Assembly: GCA_945928575.1 (NCBI GenBank)
Contig: CAMENP010000002.1
Span: 62,001 to 126,000, forward strand
From: an uncultured Butyrivibrio sp.
Lineage (GTDB): Bacteria > Bacillota > Clostridia > Lachnospirales > Lachnospiraceae
Length of the DNA: 64,000 nucleotides
Direction: 5' to 3'
A program made the translations under genes and the position numbers. Below the pieces are notes generated by a model. That model had not been told where the DNA came from. It saw only the letters and a list, made by a program, of their open reading frames with translations, and ran no database searches. The first letter of the stretch is position 1; every line of letters starts with the position of its first letter. Of this stretch, positions 35,582-43,883 are shown piece after piece.

Positions 35582-36505
35582 ATGATTAACAAACTTATTG
35601 ACAAAATCAAAAAAACAAATGCGCCTGTTGTGGTAGGACTCGATCCGATGCTTTCATATATTCCGCAGCATATTCTGGATAAAGCATATAAGGAATACGG
35701 CGAGACGCTTAAAGGAGCTGCCGAGGCTGTTTTTGAATATAACAAGGGAATAGTTGATGCAATTTATGATATTGTTCCTGCCGTAAAACCGCAGATTGCC
35801 ATGTATGAGCAGTTCGGAGTTGAAGGCGTTATCGCATTCAAGAAGACAGTTGACTATTGCAAGGAGAAAGACCTTGTTGTTATCGGCGATGTCAAGAGAG
35901 GCGATATAGGTTCCACATCAACGGCATATGCCGTAGGACATCTTGGTAAAGTTACGGTCGGAAGCAAGTCATACGCAGGATTTGACGAGGACTTCGTAAC
36001 TGTAAATCCGTATCTCGGAACTGACGGAATCAAGCCGTTTGTTGATGTATGCAAAGAAGAGAAAAAAGGTATTTTTATCCTTGTCAAGACATCTAATCCG
36101 TCAAGCGGTGAGTTCCAGGACAGACTTATAGACGGAAGACCACTTTATGAATATGTCGGAGAACAGGTTGATAAATGGGGCAGTGACTGCATGGGTAACG
36201 GATACAGTTATGTCGGTGCGGTTGTCGGTGCAACTTACCCTGAGCAGGGCAAAATACTTCGTAAGATAATGCCGAAGAGTTTTATCTTGGTACCGGGTTA
36301 CGGTGCACAGGGCGGTAAGGGCAAAGACCTCGTACATTATTTTAATGAGGACGGACTCGGTGCGATCGTCAACAGTTCAAGAGGTATTATCTGTGCTTAC
36401 AAGCAGGAGACATATGAGAAATTCGGTGCTGCCAATTATGCGGATGCTTCCAGACAGGCAGCAATAGATATGATAAATGATATTAACAGCGCAAGAGGAT
36501 TATAA
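35582..36505 (+). CDS. pyrF: Orotidine 5'-phosphate decarboxylase
   Basis: A 307-residue enzyme making UMP from OMP. This is the longer type 2 PyrF, with VVGLDPMLSYIP at the start, the catalytic DVKRGDIGSTSTAYA block near residue 100 and VPGYGAQGGKGKD. AAGGAG lies 8 bases before the ATG. It follows pyrC by 11 bases and precedes pyrK by one base, clearly one operon. Confidence 0.96.
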   Translation: MINKLIDKIKKTNAPVVVGLDPMLSYIPQHILDKAYKEYGETLKGAAEAVFEYNKGIVDAIYDIVPAVKPQIAMYEQFGVEGVIAFKKTVDYCKEKDLVVIGDVKRGDIGSTSTAYAVGHLGKVTVGSKSYAGFDEDFVTVNPYLGTDGIKPFVDVCKEEKKGIFILVKTSNPSSGEFQDRLIDGRPLYEYVGEQVDKWGSDCMGNGYSYVGAVVGATYPEQGKILRKIMPKSFILVPGYGAQGGKGKDLVHYFNEDGLGAIVNSSRGIICAYKQETYEKFGAANYADASRQAAIDMINDINSARGL

Positions 36506-36506
36506 G

Positions 36507-37274
36507 ATGAAATTTGATGAGACAGCTACAGTGGTAAGTCAGGATAAAATATCTGACGGAATTTACGATATGTGGATAGAAACTGAGAATATTGCCGCAA
36601 ATGCGGTTCCGGGTCAGTTCATATCTGTATATACTAAGGATGCGTCAAAGCTTCTGCCAAGGCCTATAAGCATTTGTGAGACCGACGGCAGCAGGCTTAG
36701 AATCGTATACAGAATTGCCGGCAAGGGAACGAAGGAGTTTTCGGGATATTCACAAGGAGAGAAAATACACATTCTCGGACCGTTAGGCAATGGTTTTCCG
36801 CTTGATGCGGCAGCCGGACGGAAAGCAATTCTTATAGGAGGAGGAATAGGAATTCCGCCGATGCTGGAACTTGCGAAACATCTTGACTGCGATAAAGAAA
36901 TAGTTGTCGGTTACAGAAACAGTGATACTTTTCTCGATAAAGAGCTTCAAAAATACGGAAATCTTACGATTGCATCCGATGACGGAAGCATAGGAACGCA
37001 TGGCACCGTTATTGATGCGATCAAGGCATGCGGCGTTAAAGGCGATGTGATCTTTGCGTGCGGTCCGACACCGATGCTTCGCGCGATAAAACAGTATGCG
37101 GCGGATAACGGTATTGAGGCATGGATTTCACTTGAAGAGAGAATGGCGTGCGGAATAGGTGCATGCCTTGCCTGTGTGTGTAAATCAACTGATGTGGATT
37201 CACATTCCATGGTTCATAACAAGAGAATCTGTAAGGATGGACCTGTATTTAATGCTACGGAGGTGGAATTATAA
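36507..37274 (+). CDS. pyrK: Dihydroorotate dehydrogenase electron-transfer subunit
   Basis: A 255-residue FAD and [2Fe-2S] protein that passes electrons from PyrD to NAD. It has the FAD motif LPRPISICETDG, the NAD-binding LIGGGIGIPPMLELAK and the cluster motif CGIGACLACVCKS near residue 220. The ATG at 36507 has AGAGGA 7 bases upstream; the frame is open earlier inside pyrF but without a site. Its stop shares one base with the pyrD start (TAATG). PyrK defines the class 1B dihydroorotate dehydrogenase with pyrD. Confidence 0.95.
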   Translation: MKFDETATVVSQDKISDGIYDMWIETENIAANAVPGQFISVYTKDASKLLPRPISICETDGSRLRIVYRIAGKGTKEFSGYSQGEKIHILGPLGNGFPLDAAAGRKAILIGGGIGIPPMLELAKHLDCDKEIVVGYRNSDTFLDKELQKYGNLTIASDDGSIGTHGTVIDAIKACGVKGDVIFACGPTPMLRAIKQYAADNGIEAWISLEERMACGIGACLACVCKSTDVDSHSMVHNKRICKDGPVFNATEVEL

Positions 37275-38176
37275 TGAAGACTTCAGTAAATCTTGCGGGA
37301 GTTGAACTTAAGAATCCCGTTATGACGGCATCCGGTACATTCGGTTCGGGAATGGAATATGCTGAATTTGCAGACCTTAATAAGCTTGGGGCCGTTGTGA
37401 CCAAAGGTGTTGCCAATGTTCCGTGGCCGGGTAATCCGACACCGAGAGTCGCAGAAGTTTACGGCGGAATGCTTAATGCCATAGGACTTCAGAATCCGGG
37501 AATTGATGTTTTTGCATCGCGTGATATTCCTTTTTTACGCCAATATGATACCAAAATAATTGTTAATGTATGCGGTAAGTCCGAAAAAGACTATCTTGAG
37601 GTGGTTGAGCGTCTTGCGGATGAACCGGTGGATATGCTTGAGATCAATATTTCATGCCCGAATGTCAAGGAAGGCGGAATTGCTTTCGGACAGAATGCGG
37701 CCAACATTGAACATATAACGGCGGCGGTAAAGAAAGCTGCCAGACAGCCTGTCATTATGAAACTCAGCCCTAATGTAACAGATATAACGGAGATGGCAAA
37801 AGCGGCCGAAGCCGGAGGAGCGGATGTGTTATCACTTATTAATACTATTACCGGTATGAAGATAGATATCAACCGCCAGACTTTTGCACTTGCCAATAAA
37901 ACGGGCGGAATGTCAGGCCCGGCAGTTAAGCCGGTTGCCGTAAGAATGGTATATCAGGTTGCCAATGCCGTATCGGTTCCTATTATCGGAATGGGCGGAA
38001 TAATGACTGCCGAGGACGCACTTGAATTTATACTTGCAGGGGCAACCGCAGTTTCGGTCGGAACGGCTAATTTCTGCAATCCGCACGCAACGATAGACAT
38101 TGTTAATGGTATCGAAGATTATATGCGTGCCAAGAATGTCGATGATATAAATGAATTGATAGGAATTGTTAAGTGA
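37274..38176 (+). CDS. pyrD: Dihydroorotate dehydrogenase (NAD+), catalytic subunit
   Basis: A 300-residue FMN enzyme oxidising dihydroorotate to orotate, class 1B because it is paired with PyrK. The motifs NPVMTASGTFGSG, the catalytic-Cys block EINISCPNVKEGG and the FMN-binding IIGMGGIMTAEDALEFILAG are all visible. It overlaps pyrK by one base. Last gene of this tight pyr set; pyrE follows after 70 bases with its own promoter. Confidence 0.96.
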   Translation: MKTSVNLAGVELKNPVMTASGTFGSGMEYAEFADLNKLGAVVTKGVANVPWPGNPTPRVAEVYGGMLNAIGLQNPGIDVFASRDIPFLRQYDTKIIVNVCGKSEKDYLEVVERLADEPVDMLEINISCPNVKEGGIAFGQNAANIEHITAAVKKAARQPVIMKLSPNVTDITEMAKAAEAGGADVLSLINTITGMKIDINRQTFALANKTGGMSGPAVKPVAVRMVYQVANAVSVPIIGMGGIMTAEDALEFILAGATAVSVGTANFCNPHATIDIVNGIEDYMRAKNVDDINELIGIVK

Positions 38177-38205
38177 TTGAAAGTAATAATCTTTTATGGT
38201 AAGAT
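38177..38205 (+). promoter_or_regulatory. Internal promoter before pyrE
   Basis: TTGAAA starts at the base after the pyrD stop; a 17-base spacer and TAAGAT follow. It would allow pyrE and downstream genes to be expressed apart from pyrC-pyrD. Confidence 0.6.
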
Positions 38206-38246
38206 GAGAAAAGCGCATAGCCGCATCAACAGGAGGTTTTATTATA

Positions 38247-38921
38247 ATGGAACAGTATAAGCAGGAATTTATAGAATTTATGGTGGATTGTAATGTACTT
38301 AAGTTTGGCGATTTTGTTACCAAGAGTGGAAGAAAGACACCATTTTTCATTAATACAGGTTTTTACAGAACCGGAGCACAGCTTAATAAGCTCGGCGAAT
38401 ATTATGCCAGAGCAATAAATGACAAATACGGAACAGACTTTGACATCCTTTTCGGACCGGCATACAAGGGAATTCCTCTTTCGGTAGCGACAACAGTAGC
38501 ACTTGATAATATGTACGGCGCAGAAATCGGCTACTGCTCTAACCGTAAGGAAGTTAAGGACCACGGAGATAAGGGCATTCTTCTCGGAAGCCCGATTGAA
38601 GACGGTGATAAAGTGGTTATAATAGAGGATGTTACGACAGCAGGAACATCTATTGAAGAGACACTTCCGATAATCAGGGCGCAGGGCAATGTTGATGTAG
38701 TCGGAATGGTTGTGTCCGTAGACAGGATGGAACGCGGCCAGGGAACGAAGAGCGCGCTGTCCGAGATACAGGAGAAATACGGATTTAAGACAACCGCTAT
38801 TGTAACAATGGCGGAAGTAATAGAGCATCTTTATAACAGACCTTACAAGGGTAAAGTGATAATAGATGATAAGATTAAAGCAGCAATAGACGCATATTAT
38901 GCTCAGTATGGGGCACAGTAA
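38247..38921 (+). CDS. pyrE: Orotate phosphoribosyltransferase
   Basis: A 224-residue enzyme joining orotate to PRPP. The PRPP-binding motif VVIIEDVTTAGTSIEETLP lies near residues 128-146, FGPAYKGIPLSVATTVAL near 72, and YCSNRKEVKDHGDKG before the flexible loop. AGGAGG lies 11 bases before the ATG. It is followed 13 bases later by a small membrane-protein gene, so it may begin a transcript running on toward purE. Confidence 0.96.
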   Translation: MEQYKQEFIEFMVDCNVLKFGDFVTKSGRKTPFFINTGFYRTGAQLNKLGEYYARAINDKYGTDFDILFGPAYKGIPLSVATTVALDNMYGAEIGYCSNRKEVKDHGDKGILLGSPIEDGDKVVIIEDVTTAGTSIEETLPIIRAQGNVDVVGMVVSVDRMERGQGTKSALSEIQEKYGFKTTAIVTMAEVIEHLYNRPYKGKVIIDDKIKAAIDAYYAQYGAQ

Positions 38922-38934
38922 AGGAGATTATCCC

Positions 38935-39087
38935 ATGAATGAAAAACTGTTTAAATCAATTAAGAGTGCCGGTTCATGCGCTCTTGCGCTTGGCATTGTG
39001 ACAATCTGCACAGGTATTGCAACAGGTGTACTTATGATACTTAACGGAGCTAAATTATTGGCAGCCAAGTCTGACACATTATTCTGA
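38935..39087 (+). CDS. Small single-helix membrane protein
   Basis: A 50-residue protein starting MNEKLFKSIKSAGSCALALG with one membrane helix (about residues 12-36, rich in G, I and T) and a short polar end. AAGGAG lies 9 bases before the ATG at 38935; an open frame from inside pyrE is ignored. It sits between pyrE and the VanZ-like gene and may be an accessory membrane peptide. No known function. Confidence 0.65.
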   Translation: MNEKLFKSIKSAGSCALALGIVTICTGIATGVLMILNGAKLLAAKSDTLF

Positions 39088-39091
39088 TAAG

Positions 39092-39568
39092 ATGAAGATG
39101 AATATGGACAGGAGTACAGTGCGCAGATGTATAAGCATTATATTTTTCACGGCTTATATGTGTGTGCTGATATACTTTCTGTTTTTTGCGGAAAGTATGG
39201 GAAGAAGTTACACCCTTAGCACATATCATTATAATCTTATGCCCTTCCGTGAAATCAAGCGTTATATAGTTTATGCGGATGTGCTTGGAACGAAGGCGGT
39301 GTGGCTTAATATTGCGGGCAATGTTGTCGCATTCATACCGTTTGGACTTTTTATAATACCTGTTACCGGAAGACGCATCGGTATACCGGAAGCTATAGTG
39401 CTTGCAGCGGATCTGTCGATTGCAGTCGAGATTGTCCAGCTTATTGCCAGGGTCGGTTCGTTCGATGTTGATGATATCATTCTTAATACACTGGGCGGTG
39501 CGGCAGGAGTTCTTCTGTATAAGCTCTTTATAAGAATCGAAGGGAAGAAATATAATGGCCAGACATAA
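39092..39568 (+). CDS. VanZ-like family membrane protein
   Basis: A 158-residue protein with about four membrane helices. The VanZ-like core is seen in YHYNLMPFREIKRYIVY, LNIAGNVVAFIPFGLFIIPV and SFDVDDIILNTLGGAAGVLLYK, including the conserved N-x-x-x-N-x-x-x-F-x-P-F-G and D-x-x-D-x-x-x-N-x-x-G patterns. VanZ proteins are linked to glycopeptide tolerance and envelope functions, but most family members have no tested role. It has no strong ribosome site and starts 5 bases after the previous gene, so translational coupling is likely. It overlaps the next gene by 14 bases. Confidence 0.85.
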   Translation: MKMNMDRSTVRRCISIIFFTAYMCVLIYFLFFAESMGRSYTLSTYHYNLMPFREIKRYIVYADVLGTKAVWLNIAGNVVAFIPFGLFIIPVTGRRIGIPEAIVLAADLSIAVEIVQLIARVGSFDVDDIILNTLGGAAGVLLYKLFIRIEGKKYNGQT

Positions 39569-39866
39569 ATATAAATTTTCGGACAAAAAACACAGTGTCG
39601 GCGGCGTGATTTCAACGGTCATGGCAGCTGTGTGTATAATTATCTTTATTCTTGCCGTGAGGATTTCATTCATGGCCAGGGGCGAAGGCGGTACCGTTGT
39701 AGGTTCGTATGCGCTTACGGCATTGACAATAGCGGTTTTCGGATGCATTGTAGGAATAATGAGTTACAGGGAAAGTGACAGATATTACACTTTTTCATTC
39801 GCAGGTACATTGATTAACGGCATTATGGCAGTGATTTTGATAATGTTATTAATCGTAGGCTTATAA
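39555..39866 (+). CDS. Small three-helix membrane protein
   Basis: A 103-residue protein starting MARHKYKFSDKKHSVGG with three predicted membrane helices (about residues 17-38, 49-68 and 80-101). It resembles a small uncharacterised Lachnospiraceae family (possibly DUF6142), an assignment not certain from sequence alone. GAAGGGAAG lies before the ATG. It overlaps the VanZ-like gene and precedes purE by 24 bases. Confidence 0.65.
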   Translation: MARHKYKFSDKKHSVGGVISTVMAAVCIIIFILAVRISFMARGEGGTVVGSYALTALTIAVFGCIVGIMSYRESDRYYTFSFAGTLINGIMAVILIMLLIVGL

Positions 39867-39890
39867 AAATAAACAAAAGGAGCATTTAAA

Positions 39891-40403
39891 ATGGCAAAAG
39901 TAGGAATTGTTATGGGTAGCGATTCAGATCTCGGCGTTATGAGCAAAGCAGCTGAGATGCTTGAAAAATTCGGCATCGAATATGAGATGACAATCATCTC
40001 GGCACATCGTATGCCGGATGTATTTTTCGATTACGCCAAGAAGGCAGAAGAGAAAGGATTTAAGGTTATCATAGCCGGAGCGGGCGGTGCAGCTCATCTC
40101 CCTGGTATGTGTGCAGCCATCTTCCCGATGCCTGTAATCGGCGTTCCGATTTACACTAAGACTGTAGGCGGTGTGGACTCACTTTATTCCATAGTTCAGA
40201 TGCCTAGCGGAATTCCGGTTGCAACTGTTGCAATCGACGGCGGCGCCAATGCCGGAATCCTTGCAGCTAAGATACTTGCAACATCTGATGATGAACTTCT
40301 TGCCAGACTTAAAGAATATAAAGAAGATCTCAAAGACGGCGTTATGAAGAAAAAAGAAAAAATAGAGAACGTCGGATATAAGAAATACATGGAGGACAAA
40401 TAA
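39891..40403 (+). CDS. purE: N5-carboxyaminoimidazole ribonucleotide mutase
   Basis: A 170-residue class I PurE, converting N5-CAIR to CAIR in purine synthesis. GIVMGSDSDLGVM binds the phosphate, IISAHRMPD contains the catalytic His, and GAGGAAHLPGM follows. AAAGGAG precedes the ATG. First of purE-purM-purN-purD; there is no clear promoter in the 24 bases before it, so it is likely co-transcribed with the upstream genes. Confidence 0.96.
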   Translation: MAKVGIVMGSDSDLGVMSKAAEMLEKFGIEYEMTIISAHRMPDVFFDYAKKAEEKGFKVIIAGAGGAAHLPGMCAAIFPMPVIGVPIYTKTVGGVDSLYSIVQMPSGIPVATVAIDGGANAGILAAKILATSDDELLARLKEYKEDLKDGVMKKKEKIENVGYKKYMEDK

Positions 40404-41429
40404 ATGGATTACAAGAAAGCCGGAGTGGATATCGAAGCAGGTTACAAATCTGTGGAACTTATGAAAAAGTATGTTAAAGAAACAATGAGACCTGAAGTTA
40501 TGGGAGGTCTTGGCGGATTTTCCGGAGCTTTTTCAATGGCAGCAATCAAGGATATGGAGAACCCTGTACTTTTATCCGGAACGGACGGAGTCGGAACCAA
40601 GATCAAGCTTGCATTTATTCTTGACAAGCATGACACAATAGGTATCGATTGTGTTGCAATGTGCGTTAACGACGTTGCATGTGCCGGCGGTGAGCCTTTA
40701 TTTTTCCTTGACTACATAGCATGCGGCAAGAATGAGCCTGAGAAAATAGCTACAATCGTTAAGGGTGTGGCTGAGGGCTGTAAGATGGCGGGCTGCGCAC
40801 TTGTAGGCGGCGAAACTGCCGAACATCCGGGACTTATGCCTGAGGATGAATATGACGTCGCAGGTTTCTCGGTTGGTGTAGTTGATGAAAAAGACCTTAT
40901 CACTGGTAAAGACATTAAGGACGGAGATATCCTTGTCGGAATCAAGTCATCAGGCGTACACAGCAACGGTTTTTCACTTGTAAGAAAAGTATTCTCTATG
41001 ACAGAGGAATCACTTAATACATATTACGATTCACTTGGAGCAACACTTGGTGAAACACTTCTTACTCCTACCAGAATCTATGTCAAGGCATTAAAATCAG
41101 TCAAGGAATCAGGCATCAAGGTTAAGGGCTGCAGCCATATCACAGGCGGCGGATTCTATGAGAACATTCCGAGAATGCTTCCTGACGGAATAAGGGCAGA
41201 GGTTCGTAAAGACAGTTACGAAATCCCTCCTATCTTCAAGATGCTTAAAGAGGATGGAGACATCGCCGAAGAAATGATGTATAACACATTCAATATGGGT
41301 GTCGGAATGGTGCTTGCCGTAGATCCTGCCGATGCAGATAAGACAGTAGCGGCTGTCAATGCGGCTGGTGAGGAAGCTTTTATCCTCGGTAAGGCGGTTT
41401 CGGGCGAAAAAGGTGTGACAATATGTTAA
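40404..41429 (+). CDS. purM: Phosphoribosylformylglycinamidine cyclo-ligase (AIR synthetase)
   Basis: A 341-residue ATP-dependent enzyme that closes the imidazole ring (FGAM to AIR). It starts [20 protein letters not shown] and has [36 protein letters not shown] and [17 protein letters not shown]. The start is the base after the purE stop; GGAGGA lies inside the end of purE. The last seven bases overlap the purN start. Confidence 0.97.
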   Translation: MDYKKAGVDIEAGYKSVELMKKYVKETMRPEVMGGLGGFSGAFSMAAIKDMENPVLLSGTDGVGTKIKLAFILDKHDTIGIDCVAMCVNDVACAGGEPLFFLDYIACGKNEPEKIATIVKGVAEGCKMAGCALVGGETAEHPGLMPEDEYDVAGFSVGVVDEKDLITGKDIKDGDILVGIKSSGVHSNGFSLVRKVFSMTEESLNTYYDSLGATLGETLLTPTRIYVKALKSVKESGIKVKGCSHITGGGFYENIPRMLPDGIRAEVRKDSYEIPPIFKMLKEDGDIAEEMMYNTFNMGVGMVLAVDPADADKTVAAVNAAGEEAFILGKAVSGEKGVTIC

Positions 41430-42016
41430 GAGTATTAGTTATGGTATCGGGCGGAGGCACCAATCTTCAGGCTATAATCGATGCCATTGATAATAGAAAA
41501 ATACGCAATGCCGAAATCGTCGGAGTCATAAGCAACAACGCAGGTGCATACGCACTTGAGCGTGCTGCATCACACGGAATACCGTCCGAGTGCATATCAC
41601 CTAAGAATTATGCGGACAGGGCTCTTTTTAACGATGCTCTGCTTGCAGGTGTAAAGAAATACAATCCTGACCTTATAGTGCTTGCGGGCTTCCTTGTGGC
41701 AATCCCGCCGGCCATGGTCGAGGCTTTTCCATACAAGATTATTAACATACATCCATCGCTCATCCCGTCCTTCTGCGGCAAGGGCTTCTACGGCCTTAAG
41801 GTGCATGAAGCAGCGCTTGCGCGTGGCGTCAAGGTTACAGGTGCTACGGTTCATTTCGTGGATGAAGGTACCGATACCGGACGCATTATTTTGCAGAAGC
41901 CTGTAATGGTTGAGGACGGCGATACAGCCCCGGTTCTCCAGAAACGTGTAATGGAGCAGGCCGAATGGATAATTCTTCCTAAGGCTATCGATATGATTGC
42001 CAACGGAGAGATTTGA
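41423..42016 (+). CDS. purN: Phosphoribosylglycinamide formyltransferase (folate type)
   Basis: A 197-residue enzyme that formylates GAR with 10-formyl-[20 protein letters not shown] is the N-terminal phosphate loop, and [17 protein letters not shown] holds the catalytic His and neighbouring residues, with [13 protein letters not shown] later. It starts within the end of purM (ATGTTAA overlap), so the two are coupled. The purD start follows after 15 bases. Confidence 0.96.
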   Translation: MLRVLVMVSGGGTNLQAIIDAIDNRKIRNAEIVGVISNNAGAYALERAASHGIPSECISPKNYADRALFNDALLAGVKKYNPDLIVLAGFLVAIPPAMVEAFPYKIINIHPSLIPSFCGKGFYGLKVHEAALARGVKVTGATVHFVDEGTDTGRIILQKPVMVEDGDTAPVLQKRVMEQAEWIILPKAIDMIANGEI

Positions 42017-42031
42017 TCGAAAGGAGTCATT

Positions 42032-43303
42032 ATGAAAGTACTTATAGTCGGAAGCGGCGGACGCGAGCATGCAATCGCATTTGCCTGCGCCAAAAGCCCG
42101 AAGGTTGATAAAATATATTGTGCACCGGGCAATGCCGGTATCGCACAGATTGCAGAGTGCGTCCCGATCGGTGCCATGGAATTTGACAAGCTTGTCGATT
42201 TTGCCAAATCAAACGCAATAGATCTTACCGTAATCGGTATGGATGATCCGCTTGTTGGCGGCATCGTTGACGTATTCGAGAAGGAAGGTTTACGTGTATT
42301 CGGACCGCGTAAGAATGCGGCCATTCTTGAGGGCTCCAAGGCTTTTTCCAAGGAACTTATGCGTAAATATAACATCCCGACCGCGGCATACGAGACATTT
42401 ACATCTGCCGATGATGCATGCAGATATCTTGAGACGGCGGATTACCCGATAGTTCTTAAGGCGGACGGTCTTGCGCTCGGTAAGGGTGTTATCATATGCA
42501 ACACTAAAGACGAGGCAATGGCCGGTGTCAAAACCCTCATGACGGACAAGCAGTTCGGCGATGCGGGCAACACGATCGTCATTGAGGAATTCATGACAGG
42601 CCGTGAGGTTTCCGTTCTTTCTTTTGTAGACGGAAACACCATCAAAATCATGTCTTCGGCACAGGATCACAAGCGTGCCAAGGACGGTGACCAGGGACTT
42701 AATACAGGCGGTATGGGTAATTTTTCACCAAGCCCGTTCTATACACCGGAAGTCGATAAATTCTGCAAGGAACATATATATCAGGCAACGGTAGATGCCA
42801 TGAAGGCGGAGGGAAGGCCTTTCAAGGGCGTAATTTTCTTCGGTCTCATGCTTACTCCAAAGGGACCGAAGGTGCTTGAGTACAATGCACGTTTCGGTGA
42901 TCCGGAGGCGCAGGTTGTTCTTCCTCGTATGAAGAATGACATAATCGACGTATTCGAGGCCTGCATTGACGGTACGCTCGACAAAATCGACCTTCAGTTT
43001 GAGGACAATGCCTGTGTATGTGTCGTTCTCGCATCTGACGGTTATCCGGTTGCTTACGAGAAAGGCAAGCTTATCACCGGTTTCGAGAATTTCGACGGCA
43101 AGGATGATTATTTCTGCTTCCACGCAGGAACCAAGCTCACCGACGAGGGAATCGTGACCAACGGCGGCCGCGTGCTCGGCATAACAGCTCTCGGCAAGGA
43201 CCTCAAGGAGGCAAGAGCCAAGGCTTACGAGGCAACCGAGTGGATTCAGTTTGAAAACAAGTATATGCGCCACGATATAGGCAAGGCCATAGACGAGGCA
43301 TAA
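42032..43303 (+). CDS. purD: Phosphoribosylamine-glycine ligase (GAR synthetase)
   Basis: A 423-residue ATP-grasp enzyme joining phosphoribosylamine and glycine. It starts MKVLIVGSGGREHAIAFAC and has KADGLALGKGVIIC, IEEFMTGREVSVLSF and FGDPEAQVVLPR, typical of PurD. AAAGGAG precedes the ATG. It is the last gene of this pur set; purF, purL, purQ, purC and purH are not in the window. A repeat-type hairpin, not a classic T-run terminator, lies 12 bases downstream. Confidence 0.97.
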   Translation: MKVLIVGSGGREHAIAFACAKSPKVDKIYCAPGNAGIAQIAECVPIGAMEFDKLVDFAKSNAIDLTVIGMDDPLVGGIVDVFEKEGLRVFGPRKNAAILEGSKAFSKELMRKYNIPTAAYETFTSADDACRYLETADYPIVLKADGLALGKGVIICNTKDEAMAGVKTLMTDKQFGDAGNTIVIEEFMTGREVSVLSFVDGNTIKIMSSAQDHKRAKDGDQGLNTGGMGNFSPSPFYTPEVDKFCKEHIYQATVDAMKAEGRPFKGVIFFGLMLTPKGPKVLEYNARFGDPEAQVVLPRMKNDIIDVFEACIDGTLDKIDLQFEDNACVCVVLASDGYPVAYEKGKLITGFENFDGKDDYFCFHAGTKLTDEGIVTNGGRVLGITALGKDLKEARAKAYEATEWIQFENKYMRHDIGKAIDEA

Positions 43304-43316
43304 AGGTTTTATTATA

Positions 43317-43369
43317 CGCGCGGTGATATTCTTCAAGTTGAGAAGGGCGTTGCCGCGCGTGAATTATAT
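43317..43369. repeat. 53-bp direct repeat, copy 1 (with terminal hairpin)
   Basis: This copy begins CGCGCGGTGATATTCTTC and ends CCGCGCGTGAATTATAT. Its ends pair (ACGCGCGG with CCGCGCGT when the base at 43316 is included). About 45 of 53 bases match copy 2 at 43831, in the same orientation and 514 bases away. Confidence 0.8.
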
Positions 43370-43380
43370 CAGACACAAAA

Positions 43381-43421
43381 AAGGTGTAAAGTCTTGATGT
43401 TTCAATAAGACTTTACACCTT
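43381..43421 (-). terminator. Terminator of the 59-residue gene
   Basis: AAGGTGTAAAGTCTT pairs perfectly with AAGACTTTACACCTT (15 bp, loop of 11). On the minus strand a run of T follows the stem, 30 bases after the stop codon of the gene at 43452. Confidence 0.88.
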
Positions 43422-43451
43422 AGATATGGTTAATTGGTTACGAAAATTTGA

Positions 43452-43631
43452 TTAGTATTCAAGTTCTGATATGTCGATACCAAATGTTGACAACTTGACT
43501 TTGGTTATCTTAATCTGGTATTCAAGCTCCTTGTTGGAACCCTGCTCATGAGCTTTAATTCTCATTAAGTTAATGTAATTATCAATGAGAATCTGCTTTT
43601 GCTCTTCAAGTGTCATGCTATCATCTCCCAT
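43452..43631 (-). CDS. Small hypothetical protein (59 residues)
   Basis: A complete short gene. It encodes a hydrophilic, helical-looking protein starting MGDDSMTLEEQKQILIDN and ending STFGIDISELEY, with no cysteine and no membrane segment. Support is unusually full for its size: a promoter at 43656-43684, AAGGTGGTG before the ATG, normal codon use, and a 15-bp terminator 30 bases after the stop. It lies alone on the minus strand behind purD, between the two 53-bp repeats. I do not recognise the family. Confidence 0.75.
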   Translation of the reverse strand: MGDDSMTLEEQKQILIDNYINLMRIKAHEQGSNKELEYQIKITKVKLSTFGIDISELEY

Positions 43632-43655
43632 AATTTCACCACCTTTTCAAGTGGT

Positions 43656-43684
43656 ATTATATCATAGTGTAAAGCCTTATTCAA
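43656..43684 (-). promoter_or_regulatory. Promoter of the 59-residue gene
   Basis: On the minus strand TTGAAT and TATAAT are separated by exactly 17 bases, about 25 bases before the start codon. Confidence 0.78.
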
Positions 43685-43697
43685 TTATCAAAGTACA

Positions 43698-43826
43698 CAT
43701 GCCGGACAGCAATCTTCCGTCGGCACGCTTTCGCTTGGTTGACGGGCGCAGCGGTACTAAGATTTCGTGCCGAAATCAGGTACCGGCGTCGTCAAACAGC
43801 CGCAAATGATTGCTGCCCGGTATGGA
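43698..43826. repeat. Long imperfect palindrome (possible structured RNA or REP/MITE-like element)
   Basis: An outer stem pairs CATGCCGGACAGCAATC with GATTGCTGCCCGGTATG (17 positions, one wobble and one mismatch). Further in, GTTGACG pairs with CGTCAAAC-type sequence and CGGTAC with GTACCG. The tip is GATTTCG-TGC-CGAAATC. The nested arms span about 129 bases, and copy 2 of the 53-bp repeat starts 5 bases after it. No reading frame explains it. Confidence 0.7.
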
Positions 43827-43830
43827 AGAG

Positions 43831-43883
43831 TGCGCGGAGATATTCTTCAAAGTAAGAAGGGTGTCGCCGCGCGTGAATTATAT
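43831..43883. repeat. 53-bp direct repeat, copy 2
   Basis: This copy begins TGCGCGGAGATATTCTTC and ends CCGCGCGTGAATTATAT, with GCGCGG and CCGCGC pairing at its ends. The end motif is identical to copy 1. With copy 1 it brackets the small gene and the palindrome. Confidence 0.8.

Noticed and set aside
38226..39748. Long minus-strand frames opposite pyrE and the VanZ-like genes
   Set aside because: Opposite well-supported genes in every part, with no ribosome site or motif.
43698..43826. Group II intron domain V or known riboswitch in the palindrome
   Set aside because: The characteristic domain V stem with AGC triad and bulge is not visible, and no riboswitch core is recognisable.
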